A stretch of DNA of 12,054 bases from Thiotrichaceae bacterium (GCA_027008885.1 JALVDQ010000167.1:1-12054); one strand, 5' to 3'; counted from the first letter of the stretch, positions 1 through 7,003 are shown. The notes: a model not told the origin generated them from the letters alone. Translations and numbers: made by a program.

Positions 1-29
1 TTGAAACAGCAGAAGCCAAGAGCGTCTAA
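1..29 (+). CDS. 3' end of an upstream gene (partial)
   Basis: The frame starting at base 3 reads ETAEAKSV and stops at TAA (27-29). This leaves a 15-base gap containing a GGGAAG-type ribosome-binding site before the next ATG at 45. In Chp/Pil clusters the gene before chpA is often pilJ, pilK or pilI, so this could be the tail of one of those, but eight residues cannot prove it. An alternative frame (bases 1-48, ending KQQKPRASNFGKKQ) would overlap the next gene in an ATGA arrangement and cannot be excluded. Confidence 0.35.
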
Positions 30-44
30 TTTTGGGAAGAAGCA

Positions 45-3000
45 ATGAAACAGAATAACAAGAATGACAACAACAAAGTAGCGCTAATAAACACACTCGA
101 TAATATTGCTTTAAATTTGGCAAATCTTGACCTGTCTGCCGATTATAACAATATTCTTGGCGTCACCATAAAGATTCTCAAACATATTGAACATCTGGCA
201 CAAAAACTGAAAATTCCCAGCCTGCGCGCACTAACACACTGGATGCTGTTAAACACAGAGGAAACCGACAGCAATTCAGAAATCATCAAAGAACTATGTA
301 TCTCAGGTAGCTACCATAGGTGGATTGAAATACTTTCGTTAGCACTACAAAATCCCGACAAATTATTACTTGATGAATTGCAGAACAGCTTAAGCCAGCC
401 TCACTGGAGTATTAAACCCTCCAAAATTTTACTAAACGATCTTTTGGAGTGGCTCAAGACAACGAGCAACAGCGATGCACAAGAAAGCAATATAGCACAA
501 GCAGAACAAATCAAACCGGCAGAGGATAATTCAAAATCAGTTCTTCCAGACTATGAGGAAGAAGCACATCCGCATATCTACAAAGAAATCGAACTTGATG
601 TATTGCAGAAAAATTATTGTGCCACGCCGGATGCTGGCTTCACCAAAAAAAGCAAACCAGACACACACTATCAGCCTCAGAATCAGCCTCAGACAAAACA
701 GACAGAGTTGCAGCAGAAACACAGTTACTACAAGGAAATTGATCCTGAAAACCGCTTGCCAAAGGCTCAAACAGAAAACGAAAATGACTCTCAAGATACT
801 GCAAATCCGGCTTTTAAAAGCAATGAATGTTTTGGCAAGCTGAGCCTTGAACTGGATGACATCACCATGGATCTGTTCAACCTCAGCAATACTTCTGAGG
901 ATGTCTTGCAAGACGCGGCAATATTCAATAACAAACTGGAACAGCTCGCCCTGTTTGCAAATTCATGTTCCTATTCCAGCCTTGCCCGGGTTACGCGCTG
1001 GTGTCAGCGAAATATTGATTTGTTTGCACGCAATAAAACAGCACAGCTCTATCATTTTGTCGAATCAGGCGAATCCTGGAGCTGGATAGAATTGGTCAGT
1101 TACTGCATAAGCGAACCACAGGAACTTTCCAATTTATCAACGCTTACCACCGAGCTAAGACGCAAAGAGTGGCTGGAACCTATTGCTGTGGAGGACTTGC
1201 AAGGTCTTCTTTTATTTTTAAAAGACCCTAAAAAACAGACTCTTGAAGACCATCGAAAAAGCAAAGAAGAGACAGACACCAAAAGCGATGCAGAACTATA
1301 TGCCCTGCCAGAACACAATGAAGAAAACAGGCATACAAAAGAGAGTGTAGAGGATTTTAAAACAGAAAAAGAAGAAAAAAATCCAACGACTCTGTATGAG
1401 CAGCATGAACAGCATGAGCAGCACGAAGAATACGCTCATTTATCATTTAACTGGGATAAAGACACACATCCCGAACTGTTAGCCGCATACTTTGAAGAAA
1501 CACCAGAACTGGTCAGCAAAATAACTGATTTTCTGCGCAAGCTGCCCAACACACAAGCCTCAAAAGAGGAATTTCAGACAGCTTCCCGCTTCGCGCATAC
1601 CATTAAAGGAAGCAGCGCGGTCCTTGGTATCAGCGCCTTGTCCGAGTTTACTTATAAACTGGAAAAAATACTGGAATATCTTGCGAGCAAGCATAATTCG
1701 GAAGAATCACTAAATCCTCTAGTTGAGTCAGCGGACTGTCTGGACAGCTTATTTGAAGCAATTCAGAAGCAGCAACAGGCACCCTCCTGTTTTGCTCAAA
1801 CTCTTGAGCAACTCACAAGACTTGAAAAATCTCTTCAGGCAGCAATGCCAGAAGATGATTCTCTGCTGGAATTATCAACACCAAAGCTGCCTGATTTTAT
1901 TCAGACTTCAAGCGACGATGCTACACAAAACGATGCCACACAGGAAACTGCACAAGCAGCACAAGTTAAGAACATCGAAGAAGTTTTAGAGACAGACAAG
2001 GCAGAAAAGCCATCTCTGCAAGAAGAAAAAACAGAAAAACAAACCGGAACCAGCGTCCTGAACAAGGAATCTGACAAGGAAGAATTTATCACGGAACTCG
2101 AAGATATTGTGATGTCCTTATCCATGTCAGGCATGAAGCCAGACTCCGGACAGATCTGGCTGGATAATATTAGCGCAGAATTACAGCGACTTGATCTGTT
2201 AGCCGAAATATCAGGCTTTGTTGAAGTCTCAAACATCAGCCAGTGGTGTCAGCATAACCTGAAGCTGTTAAAGACGAGCAACAACGCGGAAAGCCAGGAA
2301 TTTCTCCGCTCTGGCGAGTGCTGGAGCTGGATCGAATTAATCAGTGCCAGCCTTGCTGATCCTGAGGAAAAAAGCTATTTAGCCCAGCTAAGCCAGACAT
2401 TAACACGTCCGCAATGGCTCGATCCCATTTCCAGGGAAGATTTACAGGCAATCCTGTTAGCGCTTAACTCAACAAGCCAGCCAGCCCCAAGCCCTGAAGA
2501 AAACCCTGAAGAAAAAATCCAGAGCAAAAACACCACTCTGCAAAGCGGGAAGGATGCCGAAAAGACAAGCGGCACAGACAAACAAAACGTGAGCGCAGCA
2601 GAAACGCACACGCCACCAGAACTTTCATTTAGCTGGGATGATGATATTCATCCCGAACTTCTTTCCATTTACCTGCAAGAAACACCCGAACAAATAACCG
2701 AAGTTAGCCAGTTAATTTACAAAATTGCTGAAAACAGGGCGAATAAAGACGACCATCAACATGCTGCACGAATCGTTCACACCATCAAGGGAGCAAGCGC
2801 TGTCGTAGGCATAACCGCGCTGGCAGAATTTACCCATAAGCTTGAAGATATTCTTGAATATTCTGTGACTCATCAAATGCCCTCCCGGATGAACGCATTA
2901 TTGCTTGAATCAGCAGATTGCCTCGAGGATACTTTTGAAAGCATTGTAAACAGGCAGCCAGTACCCGCAGAGTTTCAAGGTCTTCTGCAAAAATTAAGCC

Positions 3001-5024
3001 ATTTTGCCAACAGCCTTGAGAATCTCGATGAAGAAACTGAATCACCCGGATCAGACACACTAAAAATGCCCGAGCTGCCAGATTTTATCAAGACGCCAGA
3101 TAACAATCCGGACAACAATAAAGCCAGCACTCCTCCGGCAAACACCGAGACTCCCCCATCCACTCCGGCAAATACAGCTGAAGCGGCAGAAACACATCTT
3201 AGAGTACCACTCAGTGTCATTGACAAACTGCTGAATCTGGCTGGAGAACTGGTGACTACCACGACTCAAATTTCAGACAAGCTTGAAAGAAGTATAGAAA
3301 CCAACAAGCAAAACAGGTCTCAGGATAACTACGTTCACAAAATGTTAAGTGAGCTCAGCAACACCATTTCAAAACAGGAAAGCAACCAGGCAAGAAAATA
3401 TAACTCGCTCAAATACAGTGAGTTTGATTCACTCGAAATGGATACCTACAACGAACTGCACAGCATCGCTGGTCTTCTTACCGAAAGCATTATTGACGGC
3501 GAAGAAATAGACCGGCAATTAGGTCACCAGCTTTCCGAGCTAAAAGACTATGCCCGCTCCATGGGACGTTTAAACAAGGAACTCAGCGAGATTATACTGC
3601 AATCACGCATGGTCTCTATCAATGATCTGGTACCCAGACTGGAAAGAATTGTCAGGCAAACCTGCCGCAAAACAGGCAAAAAAGCAGAACTCGCCGTCAC
3701 TGGAAACAATATTCACATTGATACCGACATACTCAACAAGCTCTCTGATCCCTTGCTGCATCTATTACGAAACTCTGTTGATCACGGCATCGAGCCACCC
3801 AAACAAAGAAAAGCAAAAGGCAAGTACGAAACCGGACGCATTCATCTTACTTTCGCCAGAGAAAGCAACCATATTTATATGGAGCTTAAAGATGACGGAG
3901 CCGGCATTGATACAGACAAGATATACCAGCATGCGGTAAAATCGGGATTAATCAATCCCGCCCAGGAATACACCAAAGACCAGATACTTCAGTTGATTCT
4001 GCAACCCGGCTTCACAACCCAGGATAAAATCACCGATATTTCTGGTCGCGGTGTCGGCATGGATGTCGTCAACGATGCCGTCAAAAAACTGAATGGCAGT
4101 CTTGAAATTAGCAGCCAGAAAGACCAGGGAACCACATTTAGCATCAAACTGCCACTCACCCTGGTCACATCAGCAACATTGCTGGTCGAGATTTCAGGAC
4201 ACCCTATCGCCATTCCTTCTGATATTATTGACCAGCTTTTCTATCTGTCACCCAACCAGGTCAAGGAAAAAGATGGCATTCACTATATCCAGCATAATGA
4301 CAACGAACTCCCGATCATAGCAGCGGCAAGCCTGCTCAACTGGGCTGTCACGCCGCTGGACTACTCGGTAACAAATACACTGCTACTGATAAAGGGTAAA
4401 CAGCAACTACATGCCGTCTATGTGGATAAAATCATCCAGTCACGCGAAGTCGTCATAAAAAGCCTGGCTCCCTGGCTGGACTCCAAAAAAGGACTAATCG
4501 GTGCCTGTCACTTGCCCGATGGCGGCGTAGCACCTGTTATCAACCTGGCACAGCTGTTAACATCAACATACAACGACACTAAAAACAAAGAGATATTCCA
4601 GCCAGCACCACAGCAGCCTGAAGATAACTCTAACGATGGAATACCACAGGTGCTTGTGGTTGATGACTCATTAAGCAACCGCAAAGCATTAAGCCTCACA
4701 ATTGAACAGGCAGACTACCAGGTATTGACTGCTATCGACGGTCTTGATGCCTTGCAGATAATGAATGAAAACCAGATTGATGTTGTTTTTACCGACCTTG
4801 AAATGCCCAGAATGAACGGACTGGAACTCACCCAGGCAATCCGCGCATGGGAAGCCAAAAAACATACTCCAGTCGTTATGATTACATCACGAACAACGAA
4901 TAAACACAGACAACTGGCAAGAAAAGCCGGGGTTAATCAATACCTGACCAAGCCTGTTATTACAGAAACATTGCTTAAATCGTTAGAGCACTGGCTAAAA
5001 GAGGATGCGCTAATGAATAAATAG
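45..5024 (+). CDS. chpA: ChpA/PilL-type CheA hybrid histidine kinase with two Hpt domains and a C-terminal receiver
   Basis: This is a 1659-residue cytoplasmic chemotaxis-type kinase, expected to autophosphorylate on Hpt histidines and pass phosphate to receivers that control type IV pili. Visible order: three copies of a ~130-residue module (about 12-138, 264-394, 678-808). Hpt domains have HTIKG motifs at H518 and H912. The dimerisation and linker helices (about 1050-1200) include the MDTYNELHS-type segment usual in PilL/ChpA proteins. The ATPase has N box N1243 (LLRNSVDHGIE), G1 DDGAGID (1283-1289) and G2 SGRGVGMD (1333-1340). A CheW-like domain spans about 1370-1505. The receiver has D1540/D1541, phospho-acceptor D1584, T1614 and K1636. 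Low-complexity charged linkers separate the N-terminal parts, including three QHE repeats (453-461). All key kinase residues are present. A GGGAAG ribosome-binding site precedes the chosen ATG. The name rests on architecture; PilL is an equally valid label. Confidence 0.9.
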   Translation: MKQNNKNDNNKVALINTLDNIALNLANLDLSADYNNILGVTIKILKHIEHLAQKLKIPSLRALTHWMLLNTEETDSNSEIIKELCISGSYHRWIEILSLALQNPDKLLLDELQNSLSQPHWSIKPSKILLNDLLEWLKTTSNSDAQESNIAQAEQIKPAEDNSKSVLPDYEEEAHPHIYKEIELDVLQKNYCATPDAGFTKKSKPDTHYQPQNQPQTKQTELQQKHSYYKEIDPENRLPKAQTENENDSQDTANPAFKSNECFGKLSLELDDITMDLFNLSNTSEDVLQDAAIFNNKLEQLALFANSCSYSSLARVTRWCQRNIDLFARNKTAQLYHFVESGESWSWIELVSYCISEPQELSNLSTLTTELRRKEWLEPIAVEDLQGLLLFLKDPKKQTLEDHRKSKEETDTKSDAELYALPEHNEENRHTKESVEDFKTEKEEKNPTTLYEQHEQHEQHEEYAHLSFNWDKDTHPELLAAYFEETPELVSKITDFLRKLPNTQASKEEFQTASRFAHTIKGSSAVLGISALSEFTYKLEKILEYLASKHNSEESLNPLVESADCLDSLFEAIQKQQQAPSCFAQTLEQLTRLEKSLQAAMPEDDSLLELSTPKLPDFIQTSSDDATQNDATQETAQAAQVKNIEEVLETDKAEKPSLQEEKTEKQTGTSVLNKESDKEEFITELEDIVMSLSMSGMKPDSGQIWLDNISAELQRLDLLAEISGFVEVSNISQWCQHNLKLLKTSNNAESQEFLRSGECWSWIELISASLADPEEKSYLAQLSQTLTRPQWLDPISREDLQAILLALNSTSQPAPSPEENPEEKIQSKNTTLQSGKDAEKTSGTDKQNVSAAETHTPPELSFSWDDDIHPELLSIYLQETPEQITEVSQLIYKIAENRANKDDHQHAARIVHTIKGASAVVGITALAEFTHKLEDILEYSVTHQMPSRMNALLLESADCLEDTFESIVNRQPVPAEFQGLLQKLSHFANSLENLDEETESPGSDTLKMPELPDFIKTPDNNPDNNKASTPPANTETPPSTPANTAEAAETHLRVPLSVIDKLLNLAGELVTTTTQISDKLERSIETNKQNRSQDNYVHKMLSELSNTISKQESNQARKYNSLKYSEFDSLEMDTYNELHSIAGLLTESIIDGEEIDRQLGHQLSELKDYARSMGRLNKELSEIILQSRMVSINDLVPRLERIVRQTCRKTGKKAELAVTGNNIHIDTDILNKLSDPLLHLLRNSVDHGIEPPKQRKAKGKYETGRIHLTFARESNHIYMELKDDGAGIDTDKIYQHAVKSGLINPAQEYTKDQILQLILQPGFTTQDKITDISGRGVGMDVVNDAVKKLNGSLEISSQKDQGTTFSIKLPLTLVTSATLLVEISGHPIAIPSDIIDQLFYLSPNQVKEKDGIHYIQHNDNELPIIAAASLLNWAVTPLDYSVTNTLLLIKGKQQLHAVYVDKIIQSREVVIKSLAPWLDSKKGLIGACHLPDGGVAPVINLAQLLTSTYNDTKNKEIFQPAPQQPEDNSNDGIPQVLVVDDSLSNRKALSLTIEQADYQVLTAIDGLDALQIMNENQIDVVFTDLEMPRMNGLELTQAIRAWEAKKHTPVVMITSRTTNKHRQLARKAGVNQYLTKPVITETLLKSLEHWLKEDALMNK
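78..458 (+). repeat. Kinase N-terminal module, copy 1 (divergent)
   Basis: Encodes residues about 12-138. It aligns with copies 2 and 3 by three tryptophans at conserved spacing (W66, W93, W121), the SGSYHRWIEILS motif, and a closing leucine-rich helix ending LLEWLK. It is the most diverged copy: it lacks the WC pair and the first W of the WSW motif. It is not followed by a recognisable Hpt domain. Confidence 0.6.
834..1226 (+). repeat. Kinase N-terminal module, copy 2
   Basis: Encodes residues about 264-394. Key features are RWCQRN (W319), SGESWSWIEL (W345, W347), W376 in KEWLEPI, and EDLQGLLLFL. The module is followed after a charged linker by Hpt domain 1 (H518) and then an LPDFI motif at 615-619. 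It appears mostly helical. It may be a degenerate Hpt-like fold of the FimL/ChpA N-terminal kind, but no phospho-acceptor HxxKG motif is seen. Confidence 0.75.
2076..2468 (+). repeat. Kinase N-terminal module, copy 3
   Basis: Encodes residues about 678-808. Key features are QWCQHN (W734), SGECWSWIEL (W760, W762), W791 in PQWLDPI, and EDLQAILLAL. It is closely similar to copy 2 and is followed in the same order by Hpt domain 2 (H912) and LPDFI (1011-1015). The whole module-linker-Hpt-LPDFI block of about 345 residues is therefore duplicated in tandem. Confidence 0.75.
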
Positions 5025-5052
5025 CCATATAAGCAATACAATACAGAACAAC

Positions 5053-5112
5053 ACCCATCCCCCCCTTTTTTTATATATTTTAAAAATATATAAAAAAAAG
5101 GGGGGGATGGGT
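5053..5112. repeat. 60-bp near-perfect palindrome (strong hairpin, possible terminator)
   Basis: The left arm 5053-5081 reads ACCCAT, seven C, seven T, then ATATATTTT. The right arm 5082-5112 is its reverse complement with an extra A at the centre and one extra A in the A-run (eight instead of seven). The RNA would form a very stable hairpin between the kinase and the response-regulator gene. No T-run follows the right arm, so it is not a textbook intrinsic terminator, though it may reduce read-through or protect 3' ends. A third copy of the same arm lies at 6245-6273. Confidence 0.9.
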
Positions 5113-5159
5113 ATAACTAAATCAATAATAACAATTAATAATATTAAAGGGACATTAGC

Positions 5160-5966
5160 ATGAACAACACTAATGATAACATTGATGGCAACACAGCAAG
5201 CCTTTCAGAAAAAAGTATTGGCATCTACTTTTCAAACATAAACAACAAAGACCAGAAAATTTTTGAAAAGGTCATCGCCTTCAATAATTCACATAATATA
5301 AAATCACATTATTGTGACGAACCGGACTCCGCCGATATCATTATTACCACGGAACAAAATATGTCACAGCTGGATCAGGGCAGCTCGGCCGTTGTCGTCG
5401 TTATCGGGAATGACCGCTCGCTGGGCGATATTCAACTCGCCCCACCCCTGCTCATCACGCGCGTAATGAAAGCGGTAGAAAACGCCATAAAAAAAATTGG
5501 CGTCGAAAAAAGCACAAACAAACCAGCTTCAGTAAAACCACAAAGCACTGAACAAAAACACTATCATGCACTTGTGATTGATGACAGTGCCTCCATTCGT
5601 AAACAGCTGGAGCTGGAACTTCGTGATGCAGGTATTAGCAGCGACTTTGCGGAATCGGGGGAACAGGCTCTGGAAAAAATCCAGCAAGAAAAATTTGACC
5701 TGATTTTTCTGGACATCATCATGCCGGGAATCGACGGCTATGAAACCTGCAAAAAGATGCGCACAAATGCCGCATACAAAAAAACACCCATCATTATGCT
5801 GAGTGGCAAAAACTCACCTCTGGACGAAGTAGAAGGTGTTATCGCCGGAGCAACCTGCTATCTGACCAAACCGGTCAAAAGCGACATGCTGCAACAAACC
5901 CTCAACAGAGTCACCAAATGGATTGACAACTTCGCAGATGCAAGAAAAGAACAAATGACAGCGTAA
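5160..5966 (+). CDS. Response regulator with degenerate N-terminal domain and C-terminal receiver (PilG-like)
   Basis: This is a 268-residue protein with no DNA-binding or enzymatic output domain. Residues about 137-255 form a complete receiver: acidic pair D141/D142, phospho-acceptor D185 in LIFLDIIMPGIDG, S215 in IIMLSGKNS, and K237 in YLTKPVK. Residues about 18-115 look like an alpha/beta domain ending LLITRVMKAVENAIKK. This resembles the tail of receiver-like domains but has no recognisable phospho-acceptor aspartate, so it is probably a pseudo-receiver. The gene lies 135 bp behind the ChpA-like kinase, across the palindrome, in the same direction. It has an AAAGGGA ribosome-binding site. 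It is the likely phosphorylation partner of the kinase, in the position of PilG/PilH in Pil-Chp systems. The kinase-partner role is inference; the receiver assignment is firm. Confidence 0.87.
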   Translation: MNNTNDNIDGNTASLSEKSIGIYFSNINNKDQKIFEKVIAFNNSHNIKSHYCDEPDSADIIITTEQNMSQLDQGSSAVVVVIGNDRSLGDIQLAPPLLITRVMKAVENAIKKIGVEKSTNKPASVKPQSTEQKHYHALVIDDSASIRKQLELELRDAGISSDFAESGEQALEKIQQEKFDLIFLDIIMPGIDGYETCKKMRTNAAYKKTPIIMLSGKNSPLDEVEGVIAGATCYLTKPVKSDMLQQTLNRVTKWIDNFADARKEQMTA

Positions 5967-6002
5967 GAATCCTGAACAGTTTGAGCCACTAAGTATAAAA
6001 TA

Positions 6003-6243
6003 CTCAAGTTTCGGCGTTCAAAAACAGCATAGAAACATTGATTCCAGTCATTCAGTTTAAGTAACGCAGAGAACCACGGAGTTAACATTATAAAAAGTAT
6101 CAAACAAGAATGTGCAAACGAAGAGAATGTGCAAACGAAGGGGATGTAAATTGTTTTCCTCTTTACAATACAATCTCTGCGGTTCTCTGCGAATATCTCT
6201 GTGTTCCTCTGCGTAACGATAGATTTGAACTCCGAAACTTGAG
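6003..6243. mobile_element. MITE-like element with 20-bp terminal inverted repeats and TA target duplication
   Basis: The left end CTCAAGTTTCGGCGTTCAAA (6003-6022) is matched 19/20 by the reverse complement of 6224-6243. Each end is flanked by TA (6001-6002 and 6244-6245), the target duplication typical of IS630/Tc1-mariner elements. The 241-bp interior has no credible gene. Inside are subterminal repeats of a CGCAGAGAACC-type unit: one forward at about 6064-6082 and two reversed at about 6174-6217. There is also a 16-base tandem repeat (6108-6123 and 6125-6140). It looks like a non-autonomous element mobilised in trans; no transposase is in the window. The IS630 link is inferred from the TA duplication only. 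Confidence 0.75.
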
Positions 6244-6244
6244 T

Positions 6245-6273
6245 AAAATATATAAAAAAAGGGGGGGATGGGT
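6245..6273. repeat. Third copy of the palindrome half-arm
   Basis: These 29 bases are identical to the reverse complement of 5053-5081, including the run of seven A and seven G followed by ATGGGT. The copy begins at the A of the TA flanking the MITE and ends inside the stop codon of the DsrC-like gene. With 5053-5081 it forms an exact inverted repeat around the response-regulator gene. Confidence 0.9.
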
Positions 6274-6611
6274 TAGTAACCACCCTTGCGTGTTGTTGCA
6301 GGTAAACCCGCCACTTTTAAGCCCTGCTTGCTTGGCGCGCGCGGGAAAAGCGAGTACAGATCCTTGCCTTTTAACTTTTTGCCCCAGACCTTGGACATAT
6401 GCTTGGTGATGGCACGTTCCATTGGCTGATTGCCATTATTATTAATATATTCGTCGCGTAAATATGCAATAACATCCATATGTTCATCTGTAAGCTCAAT
6501 ACCTTCTATTTCAGCAAGAGCCTTGCAGACGTCTTCATCCCAGTCATTCAAATTAACCAGATAACCCGCATCAGTAGTTTCGATTGTCCTTCCATTAACT
6601 TCCAGTGCCAT
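6273..6611 (-). CDS. DsrC/TusE-family protein lacking both conserved cysteines
   Basis: This is a 112-residue soluble protein of the DsrC/TusE/DsvC sulfur-relay family. The N-terminus MALEVNGRTIETTDAGYLVNLNDWDEDV, the LTDEH...LRDEY segment and the LYSLFPRAPSKQGLKVAGLP stretch are diagnostic. DsrC proper has two redox cysteines near the C-terminus, and TusE keeps the penultimate one. Here the equivalents are glycines (KQGLKVAG and the KGGY end), so sulfur transfer by the usual trisulfide/persulfide chemistry is not possible. The only cysteine is in EDVCKAL near the N-terminus. Cysteine-less family members have been proposed to be regulatory (I recall the name RspA). The start at 6611 is chosen for its AAGAGGTGA ribosome-binding site and family alignment; a longer frame to 6662 would add 17 unrelated residues. 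The gene converges on the response regulator and is divergent from the gene at 6812. Confidence 0.87.
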   Translation of the reverse strand: MALEVNGRTIETTDAGYLVNLNDWDEDVCKALAEIEGIELTDEHMDVIAYLRDEYINNNGNQPMERAITKHMSKVWGKKLKGKDLYSLFPRAPSKQGLKVAGLPATTRKGGY

Positions 6612-6634
6612 GAATATCACCTCTTTCAATGCTA

Positions 6635-6662
6635 AAAATACTAAAGCAATATAAGATGTCAC
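6635..6662 (-). promoter_or_regulatory. Possible sigma70-type promoter for the DsrC-like gene
   Basis: Read on the minus strand, GTGACA (6662-6657) is separated by 16 bases from TATTTT (6640-6635). This would start transcription near 6628, just ahead of the AAGAGGTGA ribosome-binding site. The matches are 5/6 and 4/6 to consensus. The assignment is by eye only. Confidence 0.3.
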
Positions 6663-6689
6663 AATAAAAACAAATTGTCACCCCCTCCT

Positions 6690-6708
6690 ATACTTAGTAA
6701 ATAAGTAT
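6690..6708. promoter_or_regulatory. Inverted repeat ATACTTA-N5-TAAGTAT in a divergent promoter region
   Basis: A perfect 7-bp inverted repeat with a 5-base spacer lies between the divergent DsrC-like and 63-residue genes. Its size and position fit a dimeric regulator's operator upstream of either gene. The cognate factor is unknown. Confidence 0.35.
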
Positions 6709-6731
6709 TATTTAACAAACCTATCCTTTTC

Positions 6732-6743
6732 GGGGTATACCCC
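6732..6743. promoter_or_regulatory. Perfect palindrome GGGGTATACCCC (candidate operator)
   Basis: A 12-bp perfect palindrome lies 68 bp upstream of the 6812 start codon and 120 bp upstream of the DsrC-like start. G/C-tract palindromes around TATA recall operators of small metal or persulfide sensors, but no such regulator gene is present here. The regulatory role is inference. Confidence 0.35.
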
Positions 6744-6811
6744 TGAAGCACCGCCACAGTGTATATTTCTCGCCAATATAAAACTATCCAAAAGCTACTG
6801 GAGATCTCATA

Positions 6812-7003
6812 ATGAGCAACAAATCAGAATTAATTCAGGAAATGCTAGATATGCAGGAAAAATTTAGAGCATACGAGCAAAGTGGCGAGTTTGATGCCGA
6901 AGATTATTACGTTGGTGAGTGGAAAGCATACCGCGAACGCTATCAGGAGCTAACTAACGAAGTACGCGAAATTGCTTCAAAAGAAGTCAACTTCTGGAAA
7001 TAA
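6812..7003 (+). CDS. Small acidic helical protein of unknown function (63 aa)
   Basis: I do not recognise this protein. It is 63 residues, rich in E, K and aromatic residues, with no membrane segment, signal peptide or cysteine. It is predicted to be almost entirely helical with charged, coiled-coil-like spacing (for example WKAYRERYQELTNEVREI), and it ends NFWK. A GGAG ribosome-binding site lies 8 bases before the ATG. It is a stand-alone transcription unit: a regulatory-looking intergenic region upstream and a strong intrinsic terminator 30 bp downstream. It is divergent from the cysteine-less DsrC homologue and may share control with it, which is the only functional hint. Confidence 0.75.
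   Translation: MSNKSELIQEMLDMQEKFRAYEQSGEFDAEDYYVGEWKAYRERYQELTNEVREIASKEVNFWK

Noticed and set aside
537..911. Antisense and alternate-frame open frames inside the kinase gene
   Set aside because: They lie entirely within a gene with clear domain motifs in another frame, and their translations show no family features.
5053..5112. Standard intrinsic terminator for the kinase gene
   Set aside because: No T-run follows the right arm and the homopolymer arms are recurrent elsewhere, so it is listed as a palindromic repeat with possible, not proven, termination activity.
6108..6140. CRISPR-like repeats
   Set aside because: Only two 16-base copies separated by one base, with no spacers; a simple tandem repeat inside the MITE.
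6261..6273. G-quadruplex at the G7-ATGGG tract
   Set aside because: Only two G-runs are present, so an intramolecular four-run quadruplex is not supported.
6612..6662. Longer N-terminus for the DsrC-like protein
   Set aside because: The extra 17 residues do not match the family, and they would cover the strong ribosome-binding site and the likely promoter; MALEVNGRTIE is the usual family start.
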